64,000 nucleotides of DNA from CAVRUZ01 sp963724495. GTDB taxonomy: Bacteria > Actinomycetota > Actinomycetes > Propionibacteriales > DAIQRJ01. Both the position numbers and the translations under genes were made by a program. Below the pieces are notes generated by a model. It saw only the letters and a list, made by a program, of their open reading frames with translations, did no database searches and was not told the origin of the DNA. The DNA lies in contig CAVRUZ010000008.1 of the NCBI GenBank assembly GCA_963724495.1, forward strand, positions 124,001-188,000, given 5' to 3'. How positions within the stretch are numbered: the stretch's first letter is position 1; each line of letters starts with the position of its first letter. Shown in pieces: positions 47,394 through 56,079 of the stretch.

Positions 47394-49181
47394 ATGTCCG
47401 ACTCCGCAACGCCGTCCGAGGTACCGGCTGACACCGGTCCGACTCCGCCGGCAGAGCCATCGGGGAAGCGGCGAAGTGCGCGGTGGTTCGGCGAGCGGGG
47501 CCGGTCCGGCATGACCTATCGCTCCTGGATGCGCAACCAGGGCTTCGCGAGCGACTCCTTCGACGGGCGTCCGGTCATCGGCATCGCGACGTCGGCCTCC
47601 GAACTGGCACCGTGCAACGCCCACCTCCCGCGGATCGCCGAGGCGGTGAAGCGAGGCGTGTGGCAGTCGGGCGGGTTCCCGCTGATGTTCCCCACCATGG
47701 CCACCGGCGAGACGCTGATGCGCCCGACCGCCATGCTGTTCCGCAATCTCATGGCGATGGAGGTCGAGGAACTCATCCGGGCCAACCCGCTGGACGGCGT
47801 CGTGCTGCTGTCCGGGTGCGACAAGACCACGCCGGCGATGCTGATGGCCGCGGCGAGTGTCGACCTGCCGGCGCTGATGATCACCGGCGGCCCGATGCTC
47901 AATGGGAAGTTCCGCGGGCAGGACATCGGCTCGGGTACGCATGTCTGGAAGTTCGAGGCCGATGTGGCCGCCGGCCGGATGACCGAGGAGGACTGCTTCT
48001 TCGCCGAGAGCTGCATGAGCCGGTCCAACGGTCACTGCATGACGATGGGGACTGCCTCCACGATGGCGTGCATGGCCGAGTCGCTCGGCATGCAGTTGCC
48101 CAACGCCGCGACCTGGCCGGCTGTCGACGCCCGGCGCTATGCCCAGTCGCAGGAAGCGGGGCGACGGATCGTCGCGATGGTCGACGAGGACCTCACCCCC
48201 AGCGCGGTGATGACACGATCGGCCTTCGAGAACGCGATCCGGACCAACGCTGCGATCGGCGGCTCGACCAACGCGATCATCCACCTCACCGCGATCGCGG
48301 GCCGTCTGGGTGTCCCGTTGGAACTGGACGACTTCGACAAGTTGATCGATGACGTGCCCACGCTGGTGAATCTCATGCCGAGCGGCAAGTACCTGATGGA
48401 GGATTTCTGCTACGCGGGCGGTCTTCCCGTTGTGCACAAGCGGATGCTCGACGCCGGGCAGCTGAACGCCGATGCGGTGACCGTGACGGGCAGCTCGCTC
48501 GGCGAGAACGTGGCCGACGCGGAATGCTGGAACGACGACGTGATCAGCACGTATGCGCAGCCGTTCCAGCCCGCAGGCTCCGGTACCGCGGTGCTGCGGG
48601 GCAACCTCGCGCCCGGTGGTGCGGTCATCAAGCAGTCCGCGGCGACACCTCGCCTGCTGCAGCACCGAGGACGTGCCCTGGTGTTCGACACGGTCGAGGA
48701 GTACAACGCCGTCGCTCCGGATCCGGACTTCGACGTCACCGAGGACGACATCCTGGTGATCCGGGGTGCCGGTCCCCGTGGCTACCCCGGCATGCCCGAG
48801 GTCAGCAACGTGGTGCTGCCCACCAAGCTGCTCGAGCGCGGGATCACCGACATGCTGCGCATCTGTGACGGCCGGATGAGCGGTACCGGTTTCGGCACGG
48901 TGGTGCTGCACGTGACGCCGGAGTCGGCCCTGGGTGGTCCGCTCGCTCTGGTGCGCACCGGCGACGAGATCACCCTCGACGTGCCTGCCCGCCAGCTGCG
49001 GCTGGAGGTCGACGACGACGAGCTGGCGGCCCGCGCGGCGGCGTGGACGGCACCGGAACAGACCTACACCTCCGGCTACGCCTGGCTGTACGTGCAGCAC
49101 GTGCTCGGAGCCGATGCCGGTGCCGATTTCGACTTCCTTCGCGGGCAGCGTGGGCACGCGGTGCCCCGCGACAGCCATTGA
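47394..49181 (+). CDS. IlvD/Edd-family dehydratase, pentonate (L-arabinonate/xylonate) type
   Basis: A 595-residue iron-sulphur dehydratase. Fe-S ligands are visible in LLSGCDKTTPAM (about residue 140) and RSNGHCMTMGTAS (about 212), and IGGSTNAIIHL and RICDGRMSGTGFGTVVLHV are family signatures. The GSGTHVWKF insertion is typical of the arabinonate/xylonate branch rather than of IlvD or Edd proper. It dehydrates an aldonate to a 2-keto-3-deoxy acid. ATG 47394 has GAGGA nine bases upstream; ATG 47385 is possible. It leads a six-gene operon. Confidence 0.9.
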   Translation: MSDSATPSEVPADTGPTPPAEPSGKRRSARWFGERGRSGMTYRSWMRNQGFASDSFDGRPVIGIATSASELAPCNAHLPRIAEAVKRGVWQSGGFPLMFPTMATGETLMRPTAMLFRNLMAMEVEELIRANPLDGVVLLSGCDKTTPAMLMAAASVDLPALMITGGPMLNGKFRGQDIGSGTHVWKFEADVAAGRMTEEDCFFAESCMSRSNGHCMTMGTASTMACMAESLGMQLPNAATWPAVDARRYAQSQEAGRRIVAMVDEDLTPSAVMTRSAFENAIRTNAAIGGSTNAIIHLTAIAGRLGVPLELDDFDKLIDDVPTLVNLMPSGKYLMEDFCYAGGLPVVHKRMLDAGQLNADAVTVTGSSLGENVADAECWNDDVISTYAQPFQPAGSGTAVLRGNLAPGGAVIKQSAATPRLLQHRGRALVFDTVEEYNAVAPDPDFDVTEDDILVIRGAGPRGYPGMPEVSNVVLPTKLLERGITDMLRICDGRMSGTGFGTVVLHVTPESALGGPLALVRTGDEITLDVPARQLRLEVDDDELAARAAAWTAPEQTYTSGYAWLYVQHVLGADAGADFDFLRGQRGHAVPRDSH

Positions 49182-49213
49182 TCACCCAAGGCAACCGGCG
49201 AAGGGAGACCCAC

Positions 49214-50071
49214 GTGGCTGAGATCCGCCGCATGGAAGCGGAGCGGCTCACCGACGTGATCACGCATCACGGCGAGGGTCCGGTGTGGTCGGCTGCGGAC
49301 AATCGCCTGGATCTCGTCGACATGCTCGCCGGCGTGGTGGTCCGTCTCGACCCCAAGACGGGTGCCCATGACCGCCTGGAGATCGGGTCAGTGGCCGCGG
49401 CCCTGCGGCCGCGCACGTCCGGCGGGATCGTGGTGGCTGCCGAACGGTCGTTCGTGCTGATCGAACCTGACGGCGGCCGGACCGACCTGCCGGATGTCTG
49501 GACCGACGAGACCATTCGCTTCAACGAAGGTGGCTGCGACCCCGACGGCCGGTTCTACTGCGGCACGATGGGCTACGGCGGCCCGCAGGGGCGGGGCACG
49601 TTCTACCGGCTGAACACCGACCACAGCGTCGAGCGGGTCTTCGGCAACGTGACGATCTCCAACGGCTTCGCCTTCTCCCCCGACGGAACCCGTGCGTACT
49701 ACATCGACACGCCAACCGGCCGCGTGGACGTTTTCGACTACGAGCTTGGGGAACTCCGCAACCGGCGGACCAGCGTCGCGTCGGCCGGGCACCCCGACGG
49801 CCTGTGCGTGGACGTGGACGGCAACCTGTGGGTTGCCCAGTTCGGCGGCGCCAGCGTGCGGCAGTACACACCGGACGGCGAGCAGCTTGCCGAGGTCGCA
49901 GTAGCGGCCCGCCAGGTCACCGCGTGCACGTTCGGTGGCCCCGACCTGGACACGCTCTACATCACCACGTCGCGGGAGAACCTTCCGGCCGGAGAGGATC
50001 CTGCCGCGGGCTCGATCTTCGCCGTCCGGCCCGGTGTTCGTGGCCTGCCAGCGCTTGCGTACGCCGGTTGA
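49214..50071 (+). CDS. SMP-30/gluconolactonase-family lactonase
   Basis: The 285-residue beta-propeller has the metal-binding segments HHGEGPVW at the start, IRFNEGGCDPDGRFYCGTM, ISNGFAFSPDG and AGHPDGLCVDVDGNLWVA, all conserved in SMP-30 lactonases. It would open an aldonolactone to the aldonate used by the dehydratase just upstream. AAGGGAGA precedes GTG 49214, 32 bases after the dehydratase stop. Confidence 0.92.
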   Translation: MAEIRRMEAERLTDVITHHGEGPVWSAADNRLDLVDMLAGVVVRLDPKTGAHDRLEIGSVAAALRPRTSGGIVVAAERSFVLIEPDGGRTDLPDVWTDETIRFNEGGCDPDGRFYCGTMGYGGPQGRGTFYRLNTDHSVERVFGNVTISNGFAFSPDGTRAYYIDTPTGRVDVFDYELGELRNRRTSVASAGHPDGLCVDVDGNLWVAQFGGASVRQYTPDGEQLAEVAVAARQVTACTFGGPDLDTLYITTSRENLPAGEDPAAGSIFAVRPGVRGLPALAYAG

Positions 50072-50101
50072 CGACATGGACCTCGACGGGAGCCGAAACT
50101 G

Positions 50102-51214
50102 ATGGCAGGTAAGGGGGATCGGCCCCTTCGCGCTCTCGTGGTGGGCGCGGGCAGCGGCGGTCGCCTGAGCATCGGCGCTGTGGCCGACGATGCGGGCTAC
50201 GAGCTGGCGGGCATCGCCGACAGGGCGGCTGAGGCGTCGGCTGCCGCCGCGTCGGACCTGGCACCGGGAACACCGACGTTCACCGATGTGCGGCAGGCCC
50301 TGGCAAGCCTGCGACCCGACGTCGTCTGCGTCTCGACCTGGGCCCCGAGCCATCGAGAGATCACCGAGCAGGCACTGGCCGTCGGCGTGCGCGGGCTACT
50401 GGTGGAGAAGCCACTCGCCGGAACGGTGACCGACGCTCGCGCGGTCCTGGACATGCTGGTCAGTGCAGGCCTGCCGGTGGTGGTGCCGCACGGGCTGATG
50501 TCGATGCCCGCCCCGCTGCACCTGCTGGACGAGGTGCGATCGGGCGTCCTCGGCCCACTCCGTGCTGTGCAGATCGACTGCACCGGCTGGGATCTCATCA
50601 ACGCCGGCATCCACTGGTTGCAGTTCGTCGTGGCCTGCCTGGGCGACGACAGCGTCACCACGGTCGAGTGCACCGCCGATGTCAGCACCAGGACCTTCCG
50701 CGACGGCTTCATGGTGGAGACGGCTGCCGTCACCACGGCACGAACCGCGTCCGGCGTACGACTCGAGGTCCGGACCGGCGACGACATCGAGGTGGCCTCG
50801 CCGACCGGTACCCGTATCGCGTTCGTGGGCGAGCGGGGCAAGGCCGTCTACCAACCGTGGGAGCACGAGTACCGCATCGACACCGGCGCCGGCGAACGGG
50901 CCGTCAGCCACCCGCCGGGCGACCTCCCAACCGGGCATCGGCTCTACCTCCACAGGCTGCGCGAGCAGATCGCTGCAGGCACCACCGACTACGCCATCCC
51001 CCGCCAATCCCTGCAGGCGCTGGAGATCATCCGGGCCGCCTACCTAGCCGCCCGCGAAGGTGGCACGGTCGCGCTGCCGCTCCTGGAGGACGACCCGGCA
51101 CCGACCGGTTCCGACGACGTCTGGCTCCCCGGCGAGGTGCACGTCCCAGGCCGAACGGGCCGCGACGGCCGGGCGCTGCCGCCGCCCCGCCACCCACCGG
51201 AAGGAGCCACATGA
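50102..51214 (+). CDS. Gfo/Idh/MocA-family oxidoreductase (first of tandem pair)
   Basis: A 370-residue NAD(P)-linked oxidoreductase with ALVVGAGSGGRLSIGAV at the start and GLLVEKPLAGTV near residue 100. A HWLQFVVACLG segment occupies the usual active-site position. It could be the sugar 1-dehydrogenase feeding the lactonase. It ends in ATGA overlap with the second Gfo/Idh gene, so the two may act together. Confidence 0.85.
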   Translation: MAGKGDRPLRALVVGAGSGGRLSIGAVADDAGYELAGIADRAAEASAAAASDLAPGTPTFTDVRQALASLRPDVVCVSTWAPSHREITEQALAVGVRGLLVEKPLAGTVTDARAVLDMLVSAGLPVVVPHGLMSMPAPLHLLDEVRSGVLGPLRAVQIDCTGWDLINAGIHWLQFVVACLGDDSVTTVECTADVSTRTFRDGFMVETAAVTTARTASGVRLEVRTGDDIEVASPTGTRIAFVGERGKAVYQPWEHEYRIDTGAGERAVSHPPGDLPTGHRLYLHRLREQIAAGTTDYAIPRQSLQALEIIRAAYLAAREGGTVALPLLEDDPAPTGSDDVWLPGEVHVPGRTGRDGRALPPPRHPPEGAT

Positions 51215-52356
51215 CGACGCTGGTCACGCCGGACGAGAGTCTCTGGGCGGGGGCGGGTGGCGAACCCGCTGGCTTCGCCATCATCGGCACCGGCTACCGA
51301 ACGGAGTACTTCCTGCAGATCGCAGCGGCCTTGCCCGACCGCCTGCGGGTCACCGCTCTTCTGGGTCGCAACAGCGGACGGGCAGCCGAACTCGCTGAGC
51401 GCTACCGCGTGCCCATCGTCGACGACTTCGAGGCACTCGTGCGCAGCCGGCCGGCCTTCGTCCTTGTCTGCGTCGCCTGGGGCCCGACCCCTGACTTCAT
51501 CCGCCAGGCCGTCGCCGCCGGGCTGCCGGTCCTGAGCGAGACACCACCCGCCCCAGATCTCGACGGTCTCCGCCAGCTGTGGTCCGACGTGGGGTCGACG
51601 GCGCCCGTCCAGGTGGCCGAGCAGTACCAGTTCCAGCCGATGCACGCGGCCCGCATCGCACTCGCCCGGTCGGGTTTGCTCGGCAACCCGCAGGCGGCCC
51701 ACAGCTGGCACTGCCACGGCTACCACGGGGTCAGCCTGCTCCGGATCCTGTTGGGGGCAACGGGGATCGATGCCAAGGTGCAGGGCTTCACGAGCTCGGA
51801 GAGGGTGCTCAGCCGACCCGGGCGTGGCGACGAGTCGACACCGCTGGCCGAGACGGACGCGAACCGGACGTTCGCCCGCTTCGACTTCGGCGACCGGTAC
51901 GGAATCTTCGAGTTCGACGGCACGCAGTACTGGTCGCCGATCCGGAGCCGGGGGATCGCCGTCCGCGGCACTCGCGGCGAGCTCGTCACCAACGACGTGC
52001 GCTGGTTCGCCGACGACGGCAGTCCCAGGACGTCAACCCTCGTTCGGCAGGACGGTGGCTTCGACGGGGACATGACCGCACACGCACTATGGCGGATCAC
52101 CTGTGCCGGCGAGACGGTCTACACCAACCCGGTGGCGCCCGCGCGACTGCACGACGACGAGATCGCGGGCGCCGAGACGCTCGGCCGGATGGTCACATTC
52201 GCCAACACCGGCAAGTCGTTCTATCCGCTGGCCGACGGCTGCCAGGACCACTATCTCAGCATGCTGATGGATGAGGCATCGTCGAGCGGCCAGGTGGTCA
52301 AGGCCGAGCCACAGCCCTGGGCAGACTCGCTGATGGTGGGGACGGACCCCACGTGA
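51211..52356 (+). CDS. Gfo/Idh/MocA-like protein (second of tandem pair)
   Basis: A 381-residue protein with the Rossmann start FAIIGTGYRTEYFLQIAAAL. The usual EKP catalytic motif is replaced by SETPPAPDL, so the key lysine is missing at the expected place. The HSWHCHGYHGVSLLRILLG segment is present. The protein may be a non-catalytic partner or act by a changed mechanism. It overlaps the preceding gene by four bases and lies four bases before the amidohydrolase gene. Confidence 0.78.
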   Translation: MTTLVTPDESLWAGAGGEPAGFAIIGTGYRTEYFLQIAAALPDRLRVTALLGRNSGRAAELAERYRVPIVDDFEALVRSRPAFVLVCVAWGPTPDFIRQAVAAGLPVLSETPPAPDLDGLRQLWSDVGSTAPVQVAEQYQFQPMHAARIALARSGLLGNPQAAHSWHCHGYHGVSLLRILLGATGIDAKVQGFTSSERVLSRPGRGDESTPLAETDANRTFARFDFGDRYGIFEFDGTQYWSPIRSRGIAVRGTRGELVTNDVRWFADDGSPRTSTLVRQDGGFDGDMTAHALWRITCAGETVYTNPVAPARLHDDEIAGAETLGRMVTFANTGKSFYPLADGCQDHYLSMLMDEASSSGQVVKAEPQPWADSLMVGTDPT

Positions 52357-52360
52357 CGCG

Positions 52361-53677
52361 ATGACCAGCACGCCTGCGGCTGCGCCGCCTTCGCCGATGG
52401 CGAGGACGTACGACCTAGTGGTACAGGGTGCCCGGCTCCTCGCGGCACCGGGAGAATCGGCAAGCACCGTTGACGTCGGTGTGCTCGACGGGATCGTCGT
52501 CGAGGTCTCGGCCGCGTTGACGCGGCCGGCGCGCAACACGATCGCGGCCGGCGGTCGCCTGCTCACCACCGGGCTCGTCGACCTGCACACGCACGTCTTT
52601 CCCGGCGGGTCGTACTGGGGCATCCACCCCGACGGCATCGCCGCCTCGACCGGCGTCACCACCTGGGTCGACGCCGGCTCTGCCGGTGCATACACGCTGG
52701 CGTCATTCATCCGGACCGTCGAGAGATTCCGCGTACGCACGCGTGCCTTTCTCCACATCAGCGGACTCGGCCTCACCGGGCAGACGGGCGAGTCGCTGGT
52801 TATCGCCAACGTGGACACGGCTGCTGCGATCGCCGCCGTGCAGTCGCACCGTGACCTCGTGTGTGGCATCAAGGTCCGCTGCGACGTCAACGCGTGCGGC
52901 CCGCACGGCCTCGAGCCGCTGCATCGGGCGCTGACGGTCGCGGCCGAGACCGGCCTACCGGTGATGGCCCACATCGCCTACGCACCGCCGGGCGCCGACG
53001 AGGTCCTCGCACTCTTGCGGCCGGGCGACGTTGTCACTCACTGCTGTACGGCCGTCGCCTCCGGCCTGCTCGACGACGGTCGGCCGTCTGATGCCGTTCT
53101 CGCCGCAAAGGAGCGCGGCGTGGTCTTCGACCTCGCGCACGGTTCCGGCGGGTTCGGCTTCGATGTCGCCGAGGCGTTCATGGCCGGAGGCGTCCGGCCG
53201 GACGTGCTCTCGACCGACCTGCACGCCAGGTCGGTCAGCGGGCCGGTGTTCGACCTGCCCAACGTCTTGATGAAGGCAATGGCGCTCGGCTACACCCTGT
53301 CCGATGCCTTCGTCGCCGCGACCGAGGTACCGGCCCGCGTGGCCGGCCTGCCGTCGCGACGCGTCACGCCCAGTGTCGGAGACCCCGCAGACCTTGCGCT
53401 GTGGGACATCCTCGATGAGGACGTCCCCCTGGCCGACGCACATCGGGCCATCCGGGTCTCGCCCGTGCGGATCTCCAACTGGGCAACGGTGATGGCCGGG
53501 CAACTGCTGCCGCTCGTACTCCCCGAGCCCCGCCCGTCCTGGCTGCCGCCGAGCGGCTCGCTCGCGATGGCGCTGGACGAGCGCGACGAGCGCATTCGCG
53601 GCGCCCTGGCCGCCCCGTTGCTTCCTGCCGACCAGATCGACGAGGCATTCCCCATCGGTGATCCGGAGCCACGATGA
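52361..53677 (+). CDS. Amidohydrolase/deacetylase-family metal hydrolase
   Basis: The 438-residue enzyme shows the amidohydrolase metal site: VDLHTHVFPGGSYWG near residue 72, the bridging lysine in CGIKVRCDV, the histidines in MAHIAYAPPG and VTHCCTA, and the Asp in STDLHARSVSGP. It belongs to the dihydroorotase-like branch often annotated amidohydrolase/deacetylase. Characterised relatives cleave N-acyl or O-acyl D-configured acids. The next gene encodes a D-amino-acid PLP enzyme, so an acylated D-amino acid substrate is plausible. Confidence 0.83.
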   Translation: MTSTPAAAPPSPMARTYDLVVQGARLLAAPGESASTVDVGVLDGIVVEVSAALTRPARNTIAAGGRLLTTGLVDLHTHVFPGGSYWGIHPDGIAASTGVTTWVDAGSAGAYTLASFIRTVERFRVRTRAFLHISGLGLTGQTGESLVIANVDTAAAIAAVQSHRDLVCGIKVRCDVNACGPHGLEPLHRALTVAAETGLPVMAHIAYAPPGADEVLALLRPGDVVTHCCTAVASGLLDDGRPSDAVLAAKERGVVFDLAHGSGGFGFDVAEAFMAGGVRPDVLSTDLHARSVSGPVFDLPNVLMKAMALGYTLSDAFVAATEVPARVAGLPSRRVTPSVGDPADLALWDILDEDVPLADAHRAIRVSPVRISNWATVMAGQLLPLVLPEPRPSWLPPSGSLAMALDERDERIRGALAAPLLPADQIDEAFPIGDPEPR

Positions 53678-54939
53678 CCGATCAGCAGCCAAACCTCGGA
53701 CTGTCGCGATTCCGCAACTGGCCGGATCCGCGGCTGTCGGTCGATGACGCCGTCGATCGTCACGTGCATGTCAGTGAGCTGATGCTCCCGACCCTGGCCT
53801 TGGTGCGGTCGGCGCTTCAGCACAACGCGCGCATCATGGCCGACTGGGTGCAGAGCCAGCACGCTGTCCTCGCTCCGCACGGCAAGACGACGATGTCTCC
53901 GGAGCTGATCCGCCTGCAGCTGGACCATGGTGCCTGGGCGATCACAGCTGCAACCGTCAGTCAGGCAAGGTTGTTTGCCAGTTGGGGTGTGCCGCGGATC
54001 CTGCTCGCCAACGAGGTCACGGATCCGGCCGGTCTTCACTGGCTGGCTTCGACACTGGACGAGGGCGGACCTGAGGTGATCGTGCTCGTCGACTCGCTTG
54101 TCGGTGCCGAGATGCTGTCGACAGCGGTCACCCGGACGGCGAGGGCGGGTGGCCGGGACCTTGGCGTCCTCCTGGAGGTCGGGGTCGCCGGTGGGCGGGC
54201 CGGCGTCCGCGACGATGCGACCGGCCTTGCGGTCGCGCGGCAGGTGGCGGTACTCCCCGGCCTGGCCCTGCGCGGTGTCGAGGCCTTCGAGGGGGTCGCG
54301 GGGCACGACCGGAGCGATGCGGATCTCACCGCGGTACGTGCACTGCTGGCCAGGGTCATGGGTCTCGGAGCCCGACTGACTTCCGAGGGCCTGGTCGACT
54401 CCGACGAAGTGATCGTGACCGCGGGCGGCTCGGCCTATCCCGACGTGGTGGCCGAGGCCACGTCCACCTGGTCGGGTGCCCTCCCCATCCGGCGGGTGAT
54501 CCGCAGCGGCGGGTACCTCACCCATGACCACGGGATGCTGGCGGCGATCTCACCGATGCGGTCGCCCGACGGCACGTACGCCTTGCGGCCGGCACTCCGG
54601 TTGTATGCGGTGGTGCTGTCGTGTCCCGAGCCCGGTCAGGCGATCGTCGGGTTCGGCAAGCGCGACGCCCCCTTCGACGTCGGCCTGCCGACGCCGCTGA
54701 CCCGGCACCTGCGCACGGTTGACGGGTTCGCTCCGCCGGTCCCGGCCACGGGCATCAGCGTCGAGAAGATGAACGACCAGCACGCGTTCTGCCGCGTCGA
54801 CGCCGGCGGCCAGGCAGCGGTCGGCGATCTGTTGGAGTTCGGGATCTCGCATCCGTGCACGGCCTTCGACAAGTGGCCCTTGGTGCCGGTTCTCGACGAC
54901 GACGACCGCCTGACCGGCGTGGTCACGACGGTCTTCTAG
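53674..54939 (+). CDS. D-threonine aldolase/D-serine deaminase-like PLP enzyme
   Basis: A 421-residue fold-type III PLP enzyme: the lysine that binds PLP is in VLAPHGKTTMSPEL (about residue 71), the barrel follows with LLEVGVAGGRAGVR, and the C-terminal domain has NDQHAFCRV, a probable His/Cys metal site as in DSD1-like D-serine dehydratases. Such enzymes deaminate or cleave D-amino acids. It overlaps the amidohydrolase gene (ATGA) and is last in the plus-strand operon. Confidence 0.83.
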   Translation: MTDQQPNLGLSRFRNWPDPRLSVDDAVDRHVHVSELMLPTLALVRSALQHNARIMADWVQSQHAVLAPHGKTTMSPELIRLQLDHGAWAITAATVSQARLFASWGVPRILLANEVTDPAGLHWLASTLDEGGPEVIVLVDSLVGAEMLSTAVTRTARAGGRDLGVLLEVGVAGGRAGVRDDATGLAVARQVAVLPGLALRGVEAFEGVAGHDRSDADLTAVRALLARVMGLGARLTSEGLVDSDEVIVTAGGSAYPDVVAEATSTWSGALPIRRVIRSGGYLTHDHGMLAAISPMRSPDGTYALRPALRLYAVVLSCPEPGQAIVGFGKRDAPFDVGLPTPLTRHLRTVDGFAPPVPATGISVEKMNDQHAFCRVDAGGQAAVGDLLEFGISHPCTAFDKWPLVPVLDDDDRLTGVVTTVF

Positions 54940-54942
54940 GTT

Positions 54943-55800
54943 CTAGGCCGCCACGAGTTCCTGCCATCGGCGGTACGGCCGCACGCCGAGCACCGCTTCG
55001 GCACCGGCGGAGTCGATGAGGGCGCGCCTCGGCTCGTCGGCCACCCACTCCTCCAGGGTCGTCCCGACCCACGGGACCTGAGGCAGGTGCTCGCGGACCA
55101 GATCGGCTGTCGGGCGCGTGAACACCGTGTCCGGGGCGGACAGCAGAACGGCGTTGTGGCCAGGAGTTGTCACCTCGAGCCCCGCGACGACGGCGTCCAC
55201 GATGTCCTCCCGGTCGACGTATCCGCCCAGCTCGTTGGGCAGCCACTTCTCCGGCAGCGGGTCGGACACGAGGCGCCGGTACCACTCGATGGTCGACACG
55301 AACGTGGGGCGAAGGCTCGTCAGCCGCATGCCGAACTCGCGGGCGAAGGAGGCCGCGGTGAACTCGCCCAGTTGCTTCCCGAGCTGGTAGCCGGTCCGGG
55401 GCCGCTGCGGGTGGTCGTCGGTGAACGGCAGCCGGTCGGGGACATCGTGGCCGCCGACGATGCCGATCGCGTTGATCGACGAGAACAGGACACCGAGGTC
55501 GACGCTGTTCTCCGACATCGCCCGGAGGACGTTCATCGTGCCCAGCACGTTGATGTGGTCGATCTCGGGAGCCATGCCGGGGCGGTTGCCGGGGATCGCG
55601 CCGGCGTGCACGACGGCCTCCACGCCCTCGACGGCCGACCGGACGGCGGTGATGTCGCGGATGTCGACGACGACCTCGTCGGGGAGCTCACCGGTTGCCT
55701 CGGTCAGGTCCGCGGAGACCACCCGGTGGCCGTCGTCCAGGAGACGTCGCACCACCGCTGTTCCGATCCGGCCCCGGGCACCCGTCACGAGAATCTGCAC
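54943..55800 (-). CDS. NAD-dependent epimerase/dehydratase-family protein (extended SDR)
   Basis: The 285-residue protein has the SDR glycine motif VTGARGRIGTAVVRRLL at the start, VVHAGAIPGNRPG in the cofactor region, an LFSSINAIGIVG strand with the Ser, and the catalytic YxxxK in GYQLGKQLGE. Uronate-dehydrogenase-like or sugar epimerase activity is possible in this context. GTG 55800 was chosen as start because the glycine motif begins five residues later. It is convergent with the D-amino-acid enzyme, three bases away. Confidence 0.84.
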   Translation of the reverse strand: MQILVTGARGRIGTAVVRRLLDDGHRVVSADLTEATGELPDEVVVDIRDITAVRSAVEGVEAVVHAGAIPGNRPGMAPEIDHINVLGTMNVLRAMSENSVDLGVLFSSINAIGIVGGHDVPDRLPFTDDHPQRPRTGYQLGKQLGEFTAASFAREFGMRLTSLRPTFVSTIEWYRRLVSDPLPEKWLPNELGGYVDREDIVDAVVAGLEVTTPGHNAVLLSAPDTVFTRPTADLVREHLPQVPWVGTTLEEWVADEPRRALIDSAGAEAVLGVRPYRRWQELVAA

Positions 55801-56079
55801 CCGCTTACCGTGCCATGCTCTCGATCGGACGTGGGCACGAGGGCAGCGTGCAGAGCCGCTGCAGTCCCGACTTGCGAGGTTTGACTCCCTACTTTCGTGA
55901 GTGAGGTGCATGCGGTCCGTGTTCGTTCCGTCACTTAGGGAAGTTGTTGTAGCGAAATGTCCGTTCCTGCGTTGTGATGCGAGGAATGACGTTGATACTG
56001 ACGCAACCCACGGGCTGTGCGTAGCCTCACGGCGAATCGACGGTCCCCAAGGATTCGCTGTCGGGAACAGGAGGCATGG

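Noticed and set aside
47220..49178. A 652-codon minus-strand frame opposite the dehydratase
   Set aside because: The dehydratase has its Fe-S ligands and family signatures; the antisense frame is His/Arg/Gly-rich noise.
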